A DNA stretch of 39,124 nucleotides from Thermomonas sp. (GCF_025993755.1 NZ_JAMQHN010000164.1:1-39124); one strand, 5' to 3'; shown: positions 1 to 9,050, counted from the first letter of the stretch. Notes: a model not told the origin generated them from the sequence alone. Numbers and translations are program-made.

Positions 1-105
1 ATTACTTCAGTGGAATTTGCCTCAGGTTTGCACGATTGCGTCCACAAGACCGCATGTCATTCGTCATGCAACCCTGGTCGGCCCGGCGCAGCGCCTGAAT
101 CGCGC

Positions 106-570
106 TCAGCGCTTGGGCTTGAGCATCGTTCCGGTGCAGTTTTTCGCACCGCATCGACAGGCCCAGAGTTTCTTCAACCGCGCCGTGTGCCGCACCGAAA
201 GCGTGATGCCGTAATCGTAGGTCAATTCCTCATCGGGGCGGATCGCGCGGATGGCCTCGATGAACACCCGCGAGCGCTTCGGGTCGTCCTCGTTCTCGAC
301 CAGCACCGCCTCGCAGTTCGGCGCGCAGCTGTGGTTGATCCAGCGTGCGGCGTTGCCCTCATAGTTGGCGTCGATCACCCAGTCCTCGTTCAGCGTGAAC
401 AGAAAGGTGTGCCCGCTTTCGATGTCGCCGCTGTCGCCTCCGTCGACGTCCTCATGGCTGCGGCGGCGGCCCTTGTATTCGATCACCCGCTCGCCCTTGG
501 CGATCGGGGCGGCGGCGAACACGCCGTTGCCGTGGATGGCGGACTTGCGGGTGACGATCTTTTTCGGCAT
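106..570 (-). CDS. SET domain-containing protein (putative protein lysine methyltransferase)
   Basis: A 154-residue protein made almost entirely of a SET domain, the fold that moves a methyl group from S-adenosylmethionine to lysine side chains. Visible motifs are HGNGV (residues 13-17), NHSCAPN (79-85, the pseudoknot that binds AdoMet) and ELTYDY (115-120, with the catalytic Tyr). A post-SET cysteine cluster, CRCGAKNCTG (138-147), would complete a zinc site with the SET-core Cys. The ATG at 570 is chosen because the domain begins directly after it; an upstream TTG at 609 would add 13 residues without similarity to the fold. Bacterial free-standing SET proteins are known, but their substrates are mostly unknown, so the target here cannot be named. 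Confidence 0.9.
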   Translation of the reverse strand: MPKKIVTRKSAIHGNGVFAAAPIAKGERVIEYKGRRRSHEDVDGGDSGDIESGHTFLFTLNEDWVIDANYEGNAARWINHSCAPNCEAVLVENEDDPKRSRVFIEAIRAIRPDEELTYDYGITLSVRHTARLKKLWACRCGAKNCTGTMLKPKR

Positions 571-670
571 CGAGGCGGCAACCGGGAAACGGCCGTCATT
601 CTGCCGCAAGCGCGGGCTTGCGTCACCGCACGCCCGGCGCGTCGTCGATCGGCTCGACCACGCTCTGGCG

Positions 671-931
671 CTACTGCACGTGGCGGAAGAACCACGCGGC
701 GCCTCCGGTCCACCAGAACGCCACGCCGATGCCGAACAGCGTCCAGAACACGCTCTTGGCGAAGCGTCCGATGCGCCACAGGAAGAACAGGCCCACGGCG
801 AGCAGCACCCAACGCATCCAGGTCGAATTCTCCTTGCCGGGCGCGACGCTGGCGGCGCGATCGACCAACTCGCCGACCCTGGCCTCGAGGCGGGAGGTAA
901 ACGGAGCCTGGGTTTGGGTCTGGGTGTTCAT
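671..931 (-). CDS. Small membrane protein, unknown function
   Basis: An 86-residue protein with a soluble N-terminal part (residues 1-40) and a hydrophobic, tryptophan-rich C-terminal half with two close membrane stretches, about 40-53 and 61-82. The start at 931 is fixed by a good ribosome site, AGGAGA, about five bases upstream. The SET gene begins about 100 bases downstream on the same strand and the alpha/beta hydrolase diverges from it. I do not recognise the family and give no function; an inner-membrane location is inferred from hydrophobicity alone. Confidence 0.75.
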   Translation of the reverse strand: MNTQTQTQAPFTSRLEARVGELVDRAASVAPGKENSTWMRWVLLAVGLFFLWRIGRFAKSVFWTLFGIGVAFWWTGGAAWFFRHVQ

Positions 932-1016
932 GACGTTCTCCTGTGTCCGCAATGGACGGTTCGCATTCTCCGCAGCGCGAACGCATCGCCCACGGGCAAG
1001 CGTCAGTATTCGCGGG

Positions 1017-1029
1017 TGACAGATGTCAA
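1017..1029. promoter_or_regulatory. Inverted repeat TGACA-GA-TGTCA overlapping a TTGACA hexamer
   Basis: In the 149-bp divergent gap (932-1080) the plus strand reads TGACAGATGTCA at 1017-1028, five-base arms around two bases. On the minus strand bases 1029-1024 read TTGACA, a perfect -35 hexamer pointing toward the small membrane protein gene. No convincing -10 was found at 17 bp (CTGACG); TACTGA lies at 15 bp. A regulated minus-strand promoter is possible, but the evidence is only the sequence match. Confidence 0.3.
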
Positions 1030-1080
1030 CCGTTCGTTTGTCGATCCGTTTTCCCGGGCAACACCTCACGGAACATCGCC

Positions 1081-2037
1081 ATGCGACTGCCGTTCGTTCT
1101 TGCAACCACTCTGCTGTCCACTGCACTGCTGGCCGTCGCCACGCCGGGCCAGGCCCAGCAACATTTCCGCCTGGGCCAGCGCTGGCAGCAGCAGCGCGCC
1201 CAGCCGAGATTCCAGCGCCACGGCGAAGGCAATGCCACCGCGCTGCCGCCCGGCACCCGCATCGAACGCGACGTCGCCTATGGCAACGATCCCAAACAGC
1301 GCTACGACGTCTACCTGCCCGCACGGATGGCGCCGAACGCCCCGATCCTGTTCATGGTTCACGGCGGCGGCTGGCGGCGCGGCGACAAGGCCAGCCCGGG
1401 CGTGGTTGGCAACAAGGCCGCGTACTGGCTGAAGCAGGGCTTCGTGTTCGTATCCGTGAACAACCGGTTGGTTCCGGACGCCGATCCGCTGAACCAGGCC
1501 CGCGACGTGGCCGCGGCGCTGGCCTCGATGCAGCAGCGCGCGCGCCAGTGGGGCGCCTCGTCGGAGAAGGTCGTGCTGATGGGCCATTCGGCCGGAGCCC
1601 ATCTCGTGGCCCTGCTCGGCAGCCGGCCCGAATTGATCAGGCAGGCCGGCGCACGGCTTCCGCGCGGCGTGGTTTCGCTCGACAGCGGCGCGCTCGATGT
1701 GCCGGATCTGATGACCCAATCGCGGGTTCCCCCACTCTATCGCGATGCCTTCGGCAGCGATCCGTCCTACTGGCGTTCGGTCTCGCCACAGCAACAGCTT
1801 GGCCGCGACGGTCTGCCCATGCTGCTGGTCTGCTCCAGCACCCGCCACTTCCCGACCTCGCCCTGCGACGAGGCGCGCAAGCTGCAGCAGCGCGGCCGTT
1901 CGTTCGGCGTCGCCATGCAGGTGCTTCCGGAGGCGGAAAAGCACGGCGAGATCAATTCCCAACTGGGTCTTCCCTCGGAGTACACGCGCGCCGTTTCGGC
2001 CTGGATCGACCGCAGCTTGATGCAGGTCAGGCGTTGA
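1081..2037 (+). CDS. Secreted alpha/beta hydrolase (esterase/lipase-like)
   Basis: A 318-residue protein starting with a signal peptide (residues 1 to about 25, a hydrophobic core followed by PGQAQQ). The mature part is an alpha/beta hydrolase of the BD-FAE/esterase type: oxyanion-hole motif HGGGW at 94-98, nucleophile elbow GHSAG at 168-172 with Ser170, and a likely catalytic His288 near the C terminus. The acid is probably in the 250-265 region. It should hydrolyse an ester in the periplasm or outside the cell; the substrate cannot be read from sequence. The ATG at 1081 is chosen over in-frame starts upstream because it begins the signal peptide. It is monocistronic and ends 61 bases before the SUF regulator. 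Confidence 0.85.
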   Translation: MRLPFVLATTLLSTALLAVATPGQAQQHFRLGQRWQQQRAQPRFQRHGEGNATALPPGTRIERDVAYGNDPKQRYDVYLPARMAPNAPILFMVHGGGWRRGDKASPGVVGNKAAYWLKQGFVFVSVNNRLVPDADPLNQARDVAAALASMQQRARQWGASSEKVVLMGHSAGAHLVALLGSRPELIRQAGARLPRGVVSLDSGALDVPDLMTQSRVPPLYRDAFGSDPSYWRSVSPQQQLGRDGLPMLLVCSSTRHFPTSPCDEARKLQQRGRSFGVAMQVLPEAEKHGEINSQLGLPSEYTRAVSAWIDRSLMQVRR

Positions 2038-2057
2038 ACGTGGCGGCGACAGCGGCA

Positions 2058-2083
2058 AAATCGTACAATTTCAGTACCGATTT
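2058..2083. promoter_or_regulatory. Probable operator and -10 of the SUF operon
   Basis: Bases 2058-2066 read AAATCGTAC and bases 2074-2083 read GTACCGATTT, an inverted repeat with one extra C, around the seven-base AT-rich spacer AATTTCA. The AC-N7-GT core with an AT-rich middle resembles sites of IscR-like Rrf2 regulators. A -10 candidate, TACAAT (2064-2069), lies inside the repeat, so binding would block polymerase. No good -35 is visible at 17 bp. The first gene downstream encodes an Rrf2 regulator, so autoregulation is the simplest reading. Confidence 0.55.
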
Positions 2084-2098
2084 ACCGCTGTCTCCCCC

Positions 2099-2545
2099 AT
2101 GCTCCGCGTCACCCGACTGACCGACTACGCCACCGTCGTCCTGACCGTGCTCGCCGCACGGCCGGGCGCGGTATTGAGCGCGCCGGACCTGGCCGAGTGT
2201 TCCGGACTGGAACAGCCCACCGTGGCCAAGCTGCTCAAGCCGCTGGCCGCGGCCGGACTTGTGCAGGGCTTTCGCGGCGCCAGCGGCGGCTACCGTCTCG
2301 CCAGGCCCGCCGATGCGATCACCCTGATCGAGATCGTCGAGGCGATGGAAGGCCCGTTGAGCATGACCGAATGCAGCGCCGCCGCCGGCCGCTGCGGGAT
2401 CGAACACATCTGCGGCGTGCGCAGCAACTGGCGCCGCATCAACGACGTCGTGATCGAAGCGTTGCGCGGCGTTTCGCTGGCCCAGATGCTGGCCCCCACG
2501 CCGCTTCCGGCCAGCGCCGCGCGCGCGGCATCCGCCAGGACCTGA
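2099..2545 (+). CDS. Rrf2-family SUF system regulator
   Basis: A 148-residue Rrf2/IscR-type transcription factor. A winged helix fills the first 80 residues ([11 protein letters not shown] start; recognition region [17 protein letters not shown]-like at 31-47; wing GGYRLAR at 63-69). The three cysteines that hold an iron-sulfur cluster in this family are Cys92, Cys99 and Cys105. By family knowledge it senses cluster status and represses the suf genes while clusters are plentiful. It is the first gene of the operon, four bases before sufB, and lies just behind an inverted repeat. It matches the proteobacterial SUF-operon regulator subgroup better than general IscR because of this position. Confidence 0.9.
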   Translation: MLRVTRLTDYATVVLTVLAARPGAVLSAPDLAECSGLEQPTVAKLLKPLAAAGLVQGFRGASGGYRLARPADAITLIEIVEAMEGPLSMTECSAAAGRCGIEHICGVRSNWRRINDVVIEALRGVSLAQMLAPTPLPASAARAASART

Positions 2546-2549
2546 TCGA

Positions 2550-3995
2550 ATGAGCGAACAGCAGAACGCCCAGATCCACGCCCAGCTCGGGCGCAAGTAC
2601 GAGGCCGGCTTCATCACCGACATCGAAACCGAATCGCTGCCCCCGGGCTTGAGCGAGGACATCATCCGCGCGCTGTCGGCCAAGAAACACGAGCCGGAGT
2701 GGATGCTCGAGTGGCGGCTGCAGGCCTACCGGCGCTTCCTGACCATGACGCCGCCGAACTGGGCCAAGCTCCAGATGGGCCCGGTCGACCTGCAGGCGCT
2801 GTCCTACTACAGCGCGCCCAAGGGGCCGAAGTACAAGTCGCTGGACGAGGTGCCCAAGGAGATCCTCGACACCTACGACAAGCTCGGCGTGCCGCTGCAC
2901 GAGCGCGCCAAGCTGGCGGGGGTGGCGGTCGATGCGGTGTTCGATTCGGTCTCGGTGGCCACCACCTTCCGCAAGGAACTGGCCGCAGTCGGGGTGATCT
3001 TCACCTCGATGAGCGACGCGATCATCAACCACGGCGAGCTGGTGCGCCAGTACCTCGGCACGGTGGTGCCGCAGGGCGACAACTACTTCGCCGCGCTCAA
3101 TTCGGCGGTGTTCTCCGACGGCAGCTTCGTCTTCATCCCCAAGGGCGTGCGCTGCCCGATGGAGCTGTCGACCTACTTCCGCATGAACGCCGGCAACACC
3201 GGACAGTTCGAGCGCACCCTGATCATCGCCGAGGAGATGTCCTACGTCTCCTACCTCGAAGGCTGCACCGCGCCGATGCGCGATGAAAACCAGCTGCACG
3301 CGGCGGTGGTCGAACTGGTCGCGCTGGACGATGCCGAGATCAAGTACAGCACCGTGCAGAACTGGTATCCGGGCGACGAGAACGGGGTCGGCGGCATCTA
3401 CAACCTGGTGACCAAGCGCGCCGAATGCCGCGGCGCGCGCAGCAAGGTGACCTGGACCCAGGTCGAGACCGGCAGCGCGATCACCTGGAAATACCCGAGC
3501 TGCGTGCTGACCGGCGACGATTCCGTGGGCGAGTTCCACTCGGTTGCGCTGACCCACCACTTCCAGCAGGCCGACACCGGCACCAAGATGGTCCACATCG
3601 GCAAGCGCACCAAGAGCAAGATCGTCAGCAAGGGCATCAGCGCCGGGCGCGGGCAGAACAGCTACCGCGGGCTGATCAAGGTCGGCGCCAACGCCGAAGG
3701 CGCGCGCAACCACACCCAGTGCGATTCGCTGCTGATCGGCAAGACCTGCGGCGCGCACACCTTCCCGTATATCGAGGTCAAGAACCCGACCGCCACCGTC
3801 GAGCACGAGGCCACCACCTCGAAGATCTCCGACGACCAGCTGTTCTACTGCCGCTCGCGCGGGATCGACGCCGAAAACGCGGTGTCGATGATCGTCGACG
3901 GTTTCTGCAAGTCGGTGTTCCGCGAGTTGCCGATGGAATTCGCGGTCGAGGCAAAACGCCTGCTCGACGTCACCCTGGAAGGGTCGGTCGGATAA
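2550..3995 (+). CDS. sufB: Fe-S cluster assembly scaffold SufB
   Basis: A 481-residue SufB, full length for the family. It is the core scaffold of the cytoplasmic SufBC2D complex, which receives persulfide sulfur from SufS and builds [Fe-S] clusters. The C-terminal beta-helix core carries TQCDSLLIG with Cys391, aligning with the E. coli sulfur-accepting Cys405, followed by [17 protein letters not shown] and [11 protein letters not shown], all strongly conserved. The C-terminal helices bind SufC. It starts four bases after the regulator stop and is followed after 47 bases by sufC, so it is co-transcribed. Confidence 0.97.
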   Translation: MSEQQNAQIHAQLGRKYEAGFITDIETESLPPGLSEDIIRALSAKKHEPEWMLEWRLQAYRRFLTMTPPNWAKLQMGPVDLQALSYYSAPKGPKYKSLDEVPKEILDTYDKLGVPLHERAKLAGVAVDAVFDSVSVATTFRKELAAVGVIFTSMSDAIINHGELVRQYLGTVVPQGDNYFAALNSAVFSDGSFVFIPKGVRCPMELSTYFRMNAGNTGQFERTLIIAEEMSYVSYLEGCTAPMRDENQLHAAVVELVALDDAEIKYSTVQNWYPGDENGVGGIYNLVTKRAECRGARSKVTWTQVETGSAITWKYPSCVLTGDDSVGEFHSVALTHHFQQADTGTKMVHIGKRTKSKIVSKGISAGRGQNSYRGLIKVGANAEGARNHTQCDSLLIGKTCGAHTFPYIEVKNPTATVEHEATTSKISDDQLFYCRSRGIDAENAVSMIVDGFCKSVFRELPMEFAVEAKRLLDVTLEGSVG

Positions 3996-4042
3996 GCGAC
4001 CGGGCGCCGCTCCGAAACCCATATTTCAAGAACGATCACGTC

Positions 4043-4828
4043 ATGCTGAAAATCGAAAACCTGCACGCATCCGTCGCCGGAAAGGAAATCCTCAAGGGCC
4101 TGTCCCTGGAGGTCAAGGCGGGCGAAATCCACGCGATCATGGGCCCCAACGGCGCCGGCAAGTCCACGCTCGGCAACATCCTCGCCGGTCGCGACGGCTA
4201 CGAGGTGACCGCCGGCAGCGTCGAGTTCGACGGCAAGCCGCTGCTCGACCTCGAACCGGAGGCGCGCGCCGCCGCCGGCGTGTTCCTCGCCTTCCAGTAC
4301 CCGGTGGAAATCCCGGGTGTGAACAACACCTATTTCCTGCGCTCGGCCTTCAACGCCCAGCGCAAGACCCGCGGCGAGCCGGAGCTGGATTCGATGCAGT
4401 TCCTGAAGAAGGTGCGCGAGAAGCTCGCGGTGCTGCACCTGAAGGACGAGCTGCTGCACCGCGGTGTGAACGAAGGCTTTTCCGGCGGTGAGAAGAAGCG
4501 CAACGAGATCTTCCAGCTCGCCCTGCTGGAACCGCGCCTGGCCATTCTCGACGAGACCGATTCCGGGCTCGACATCGACGCGCTCAAATCGGTCGCCGAC
4601 GGCGTCAACGCGCTGCGCTCGCCGGAGCGCGCCTTCCTGGTGATCACCCACTACCAGCGCCTGCTCGACTACATCAAGCCGGACGTGGTGCACGTGCTGG
4701 CCGACGGCCGCATCGTCGAGACCGGCGGGCCGGAGCTGGCGCTGGAACTGGAGGCGCACGGCTACAGCTGGATCCGGCAACGCATGGCACCGGGCGCCGC
4801 CGCCCACGCCGGACGTGGAGCCGCCTGA
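4043..4828 (+). CDS. sufC: Fe-S cluster assembly ATPase SufC
   Basis: A 261-residue ABC-type ATPase, slightly longer than usual (about 250) owing to an Ala/Gly-rich C-terminal tail. Walker A GPNGAGKST is at 34-42, the signature FSGGEKKR at 146-153, Walker B and D-loop LAILDETDSGLD at 166-177, and the switch His203. The EKKRNE after the signature is typical of SufC rather than of transporters. It powers the conformational change of SufBC2D; there is no membrane partner. The ATG at 4043 is the first codon of the conserved MLKIENLHA start. Its TGA shares one base with the sufD ATG. Confidence 0.97.
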   Translation: MLKIENLHASVAGKEILKGLSLEVKAGEIHAIMGPNGAGKSTLGNILAGRDGYEVTAGSVEFDGKPLLDLEPEARAAAGVFLAFQYPVEIPGVNNTYFLRSAFNAQRKTRGEPELDSMQFLKKVREKLAVLHLKDELLHRGVNEGFSGGEKKRNEIFQLALLEPRLAILDETDSGLDIDALKSVADGVNALRSPERAFLVITHYQRLLDYIKPDVVHVLADGRIVETGGPELALELEAHGYSWIRQRMAPGAAAHAGRGAA

Positions 4829-6087
4829 TGAGCGCCCTGCTCGATTCCCTCGCGGCGGAATTCCACGGCGACGCCACGCGCCGCGCCGAGCTCGACCAGC
4901 TGCTCAAGGATGGCCTGCCGCCGCCGCGCGCCGAGGCCTGGAAATACACCTCGCTGCGCCAGCTCGAGCGCCGCAGCTTCGGCCCTGCGCGTGCGGTTGC
5001 CGTCGATCCGGCGCTGCTCGCCGCGATTCCCTCTCCGCGGATCGTGTTCGTCAACGGCCATTTCGACGCGGCGCTGAGCGATTTCGCCGATCTTCCCGCA
5101 GGTTGCGAGCTGCGCCCGCTTTCGCAGCTGCTGCAGGGCGATGATCCGCGCGCGCTGGCTTTCCTCGAGCGCCGCTACCTGCGCGTCGATGAACCGTTCG
5201 CCCGGCTCAACGCGGCGCTGGCGCGCGAAGGCGCGGTGATCCGGCTCGACGCCGGCATCCGCGTCGAGGCGCCCTTGCACATCGTGCACGTCGGCGCACC
5301 GGACGCGGGCGACGTGGCCTGGCACCTGCGGCACTTCATCGAGCTGCGCGAAGGCGCCGCGCTGACCCTCGTCGAGCACGAACAGGCCGCAGGCGACCAC
5401 GCGCACTTGGGCAACGAGCTGCTGCACGCGCACGTCGCGCAGGACGCCAGGCTCGTCCACGCGCGCATCCAGACCGCCGCCGCCCGCGCCACCCTGTTCG
5501 TGCGCACCGACGCGGTGCTGGCAAACGCCGCGACCTACGAGCGCACCGATCTGGAACTGGGCGCCCAGCTTTCGCGCCACGAACTCAATGTCAAGCTGGA
5601 AGGCGATGCATCGAACCTGCGCGCCGACGGCGTGCTGCTGGCCGACGGTCGCCGCCACGTCGATATCCGGCTCGGGATCGACCATGCGGCATTGAACACG
5701 ACCAGCCAATTCGTCTGGCGCGGCTTGGCCGATCAGCGCGGCCGCGCGGTGTTCCACGGCGGCATCCTGATTCGCGAAGGCGCCGACGGCACCGACGCCG
5801 ACCTGTCGAACAAGAACATCCTGCTGTCGGCCAACGCCGAAATCGACACCCAGCCGACGCTGGAAATCCACGCCGACGACGTCAAGGCCGTCCACGGCGC
5901 GGCGGTCGGCCAGCTCGACCCGACCGCGCTGTTTTATTTGCGCTCGCGCGGCCTGCCCGAAGCCGAAGCGCGCACCCTGCTGACCGGCGCGTTCTGCCGC
6001 GAGGTGGTGACGCGGATCGAAGACGCCGCGGTGCGCGATCCGTGCGAGGCGGCGTTGAACGCCGCGCTGGCGAAGCTGGGCGCATGA
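4828..6087 (+). CDS. sufD: Fe-S cluster assembly protein SufD
   Basis: A 419-residue SufD, the SufB paralogue of the SufBC2D scaffold. The C-terminal part holds the conserved KAVHGAAVGQLD with His356, aligning with E. coli SufD His360 at the SufB-SufD interface where nascent clusters form, then ALFYLRSRGL. The N-terminal third is less conserved, as usual. It overlaps sufC by one base and sufS by four (ATGA at 6084-6087), indicating translational coupling. Confidence 0.95.
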   Translation: MSALLDSLAAEFHGDATRRAELDQLLKDGLPPPRAEAWKYTSLRQLERRSFGPARAVAVDPALLAAIPSPRIVFVNGHFDAALSDFADLPAGCELRPLSQLLQGDDPRALAFLERRYLRVDEPFARLNAALAREGAVIRLDAGIRVEAPLHIVHVGAPDAGDVAWHLRHFIELREGAALTLVEHEQAAGDHAHLGNELLHAHVAQDARLVHARIQTAAARATLFVRTDAVLANAATYERTDLELGAQLSRHELNVKLEGDASNLRADGVLLADGRRHVDIRLGIDHAALNTTSQFVWRGLADQRGRAVFHGGILIREGADGTDADLSNKNILLSANAEIDTQPTLEIHADDVKAVHGAAVGQLDPTALFYLRSRGLPEAEARTLLTGAFCREVVTRIEDAAVRDPCEAALNAALAKLGA

Positions 6088-7328
6088 AGACGGACGACGG
6101 CCAAGGCAAGCCTGCGGTGGATTGGGCGCGCGTGCGCGCCGATTTCCCGATCCTGAAGCGGCAGGTCCACGGCAAGCCGCTGGTCTATTTCGACTCGGCC
6201 AACACCGGGCAGAAGCCCGAGGCCGTGATCGCCGCGACGGAGGACTTCTACCGCCGCCACAACGCCAACGTCAGCCGCGCCGTCCACGCCCTCGGCAACG
6301 AGGCGACCGAAGCCTACGAGGGCGCGCGCGGCAAGCTCGCGCGCCATTTCAACGTGCGCGCGGACGAGCTGGTGCTGTGCAGCGGCACCACCTTCGCGAT
6401 GAACCTGGTGGCCTACTCTTTCGCGCTGCCGCGGCTGAAGCCGGGCGACGCCATCCTCGTCACCCGCATGGAGCACCACGCCAACATCGTGCCGTGGCAG
6501 CTCGTGGCCCAGCGCACCGGCGCCACGCTCAAGGTCGCCGAGCTGCATCCCGACGGCAGCCTCGACCTTGACGGGCTGCACAAAGCGATGACGCCCGAGG
6601 TCAAGTTGCTCGGCGTGGCCCATGTCAGCAACGTGCTCGGCACCGTCAATCCGGTCGCCGCGATCTGCCGCGAGGCCGCGCGCCGCGGGATCGTCACCGT
6701 GGTCGACGGCTCGCAGGCCGCGCCGCACATGGCGGTGGACATCGCGGCCATCGGCTGCGATTTCTACGCCGCCACCGGCCACAAGATGGGCGGGCCGACC
6801 GGCACCGGCATCCTGTGGGGCCGGCGCGCGCTGCTGGACGCGATGCCGCCGTTCCTCGGCGGCGGCGAGATGATCAAGGAAGTGCGCTTCGACGGCACCG
6901 TGTTCAACGACGTGCCGCACAAGTTCGAGGCCGGCACGCCCAACATCGCCGGCTTCGTCGGTCTCGGCGCAGCGGTCGATTACCTCGATGCACTCGGCAT
7001 GGAGAATATCGCCACGCGCGAACAGGAGCTGCTGGCGCACGCGACCGAGGAGCTGACGAAGATCGACGGTCTGCGCATCTTCGGCACCGCGCCGGAGAAG
7101 GCGGCGGTGATCAGCTTCGCGATCGAAGGCACCCACTCGCACGACCTGGCCACCCTGCTCGATCTGGAGGGCGTCGCGGTGCGCTCCGGCCAACACTGCG
7201 CGCATCCCCTGCTGCAGTGGCTGGGCGTGGGCACCACCTGCCGCGCCTCGCTGGCCTACTACAACACCCACGCCGAGATCGACGCCTTCGTAGCCGCGCT
7301 GCGCAAGGTGCGCACGCTGCTGGCCTGA
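6084..7328 (+). CDS. sufS: Cysteine desulfurase SufS (group II)
   Basis: A 414-residue PLP-dependent cysteine desulfurase, which removes sulfur from L-cysteine as an enzyme-bound persulfide. Lys234 in ATGHKMGG is the PLP Schiff-base lysine; Cys372 in RSGQHCAHP is the persulfide cysteine. Both are shifted by eight from E. coli SufS Lys226 and Cys364, so the chain aligns over its length. RSGxHCA marks it as group II (SufS) rather than IscS. The start at 6084 overlaps the sufD stop as ATGA. It is the last gene of the operon: no sufE, sufU or sufA follows, so its sulfur-relay partner must lie elsewhere. Confidence 0.96.
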   Translation: MKTDDGQGKPAVDWARVRADFPILKRQVHGKPLVYFDSANTGQKPEAVIAATEDFYRRHNANVSRAVHALGNEATEAYEGARGKLARHFNVRADELVLCSGTTFAMNLVAYSFALPRLKPGDAILVTRMEHHANIVPWQLVAQRTGATLKVAELHPDGSLDLDGLHKAMTPEVKLLGVAHVSNVLGTVNPVAAICREAARRGIVTVVDGSQAAPHMAVDIAAIGCDFYAATGHKMGGPTGTGILWGRRALLDAMPPFLGGGEMIKEVRFDGTVFNDVPHKFEAGTPNIAGFVGLGAAVDYLDALGMENIATREQELLAHATEELTKIDGLRIFGTAPEKAAVISFAIEGTHSHDLATLLDLEGVAVRSGQHCAHPLLQWLGVGTTCRASLAYYNTHAEIDAFVAALRKVRTLLA

Positions 7329-7351
7329 CGAGAATCAATGCCAGCAGAAAC

Positions 7352-7388
7352 TTGATCCGCCTTTTCCGCGCTCATCCGCGTCAAGAAC
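7352..7388 (+). repeat. Short copy of the CCGCG(T/C)TCATCCGCG repeat
   Basis: Bases 7352-7388, just behind sufS, match the element at 25527-25603 almost base for base: TTGATCCG, two variable bases, TTTTCCGCG, one variable base, TCATCCGCG, then TCAAgAAC. This copy has only one spacing of the 10-base unit, while the other has five. Both copies sit directly downstream of a plus-strand gene. Confidence 0.7.
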
Positions 7389-7406
7389 GCCCTTGGCGAA
7401 TGCGAA

Positions 7407-7430
7407 TGCCGGTCAGGAACCCGACCGGCA
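7407..7430 (-). terminator. Stem-loop at the eptA stop codon
   Basis: TGCCGGTC (7407-7414) and GACCGGCA (7423-7430) form a perfect 8-bp stem with an 8-base loop overlapping the stop codon of the minus-strand phosphoethanolamine transferase, in the gap where it converges with sufS. No run of U follows on either strand, so it may be an mRNA-end stabiliser or Rho-linked rather than an intrinsic terminator. Confidence 0.4.
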
Positions 7431-9050
7431 CGCCGCCAGCAGATCGCGATCGTGGCGATAGACGCTGGTCTGCACGTCAAACGCGCCGAGCACGGTCGAG
7501 AACAGGTTGTCGTGGCTGGCTGGCCGGCGCGCCGCGTTCCTCAGGCAGGCGATGTCCAGCCCGTCATCGGCGGCGAACTGCGGCGACAGCCACAGCACCA
7601 TCGGCACCCTGGTCTGCTGCTCGGGCGCGATCGAATACGGCGCGCCGTGCAGGAACAGGCCGTACTCGCCCAGCGACTCGCCGTGATCGGAGACATACAG
7701 CATCGCCGCATCGTGGCTCCCCTGCGCCTTGAGCAAATCGATCAGGCGGCCAAGCACGGAGTCGGTGTAGAGGATCGCGTTGTCGTAGGCGTTGACCACT
7801 TCGGATCGGGTGCAGCGGCTCAGCTCGGCGGTGCGGCACACCGGCGTCCAGCGCTCGAACGCGGGCGGATAGCGGTCGAAATAGGTCGGCCCATGATTGC
7901 CGAGCATGTGCAGGACGACCAGCGCATCGCCTGGCATCGTCTTGAGTTTGTCGGCAAGACCCGACAGTAGGATTTCGTCGAAACAGCGGTCGCCACTGCA
8001 CAGACGCGGCGCATCCTTCGCGCCCATCGCCTGCGACGGCACCCGCGCGCACACGCCCTTGCAGCCGGACTGGTTGTCGCGCCAGAGCACGGCAACGCCG
8101 GCGCGGGCGGCCACGTCGAGCAGCGATTCGGATCCACGAATCGCGTCGCGGTCGTAGTGCTCGCGCCCCTGCGCCGAGAACATGCAGGGCAACGAGACTT
8201 CGGTGCTGGTGCCGCAGGCGCTGACCTGCGGGAAATTGACGACATTGCGCGCGGCCAGTTCCGGCGTGGTCTGGCGCGCGTAGCCATTCAGGCCCCAGTT
8301 GCCGGCGCGCACGGTTTCGCCCACCACCAGCACCAGCAGCCGCGGGCGCCGCGCCTGCGCCGAGGCGGGTCGACGGGCATCGGCGCCCACCGCGACCGGC
8401 GGCCCGCTGAAACCCGTCTTCGGCGGCTTGGCCACGTTGACCAGCCCGACCAGATAATTGCCCGGCGTGATCTGGTAGCGCAGCGCCTTGTTGGTGCGCA
8501 TCAGCGCGAACACGCCCTGCGAGGAGGCCAGCACCGCCACCGCTGCGAGCAGCAGCATCGCCACGGTGAAGCCGCCATGCACCAGCAGCCCGCGCTTCCA
8601 CGTCCGCGGCCGCGTGCGCGCCAGCAGCACCAGCGCCGCCGGCAGCAGCCCCCACAGCAGCACGTGCAGCAGCATCCGCGGCGAAATCAGCTCGCGGCTT
8701 TCTGCCACGTCGGTATGCAGCACGTTGCGCAGCATCTCCGCGTCCAGCACCACCGCGTAGCGGCTCATGTACCAGTGCGCCAGCGCCGAAGCCACCAGCA
8801 CCGCTGCGAGAATCCAGCGCGCCAGACGGCCCCAGCACAGCAGGCCGAGCAGGAAGGCGTTGAGCGCGAACACCGCCACGCCCAGCGACGCCATCACCCG
8901 CAGCGAATCGGTTCCGGCGCGCACCGCACTCCAGAACGGACCGTTAAGCGCCAGCAGGCAATACAGGCTGACCAGGGCGATCATCGCTTCGGCGGACAGC
9001 CACGGACGCCCGCCTGGACCTGCCTTCATTTCAGAACGAGGGGCGGACAT
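7413..9050 (-). CDS. eptA: Lipid A phosphoethanolamine transferase (EptA/PmrC family)
   Basis: A 545-residue inner-membrane enzyme with about five N-terminal membrane segments (residues 20-180) and a periplasmic sulfatase-fold domain (about 235-545). GETVRAGNWGLNGY (244-257) supplies metal-binding Glu245. SACGTSTEVSLPCMFS (277-292) holds the acceptor Thr281, matching the nucleophile position of EptA. GNHGPTY (384-390) and SDHGESLGEYG (454-464) supply His386 and the Asp455/His456 metal ligands. Paired cysteines in the periplasmic domain are typical. By family it moves phosphoethanolamine from phosphatidylethanolamine to lipid A, lowering polymyxin binding. The ATG at 9050 is preferred; 9029 is an alternative, and no clear ribosome site distinguishes them. 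The exact acceptor (lipid A or another glycan) is inferred. Confidence 0.9.
   Translation of the reverse strand: MSAPRSEMKAGPGGRPWLSAEAMIALVSLYCLLALNGPFWSAVRAGTDSLRVMASLGVAVFALNAFLLGLLCWGRLARWILAAVLVASALAHWYMSRYAVVLDAEMLRNVLHTDVAESRELISPRMLLHVLLWGLLPAALVLLARTRPRTWKRGLLVHGGFTVAMLLLAAVAVLASSQGVFALMRTNKALRYQITPGNYLVGLVNVAKPPKTGFSGPPVAVGADARRPASAQARRPRLLVLVVGETVRAGNWGLNGYARQTTPELAARNVVNFPQVSACGTSTEVSLPCMFSAQGREHYDRDAIRGSESLLDVAARAGVAVLWRDNQSGCKGVCARVPSQAMGAKDAPRLCSGDRCFDEILLSGLADKLKTMPGDALVVLHMLGNHGPTYFDRYPPAFERWTPVCRTAELSRCTRSEVVNAYDNAILYTDSVLGRLIDLLKAQGSHDAAMLYVSDHGESLGEYGLFLHGAPYSIAPEQQTRVPMVLWLSPQFAADDGLDIACLRNAARRPASHDNLFSTVLGAFDVQTSVYRHDRDLLAACRSGS

Noticed and set aside
2439-4022. 527-codon minus-strand open frame
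   Set aside because: It is antisense to sufB; no recognisable domain.
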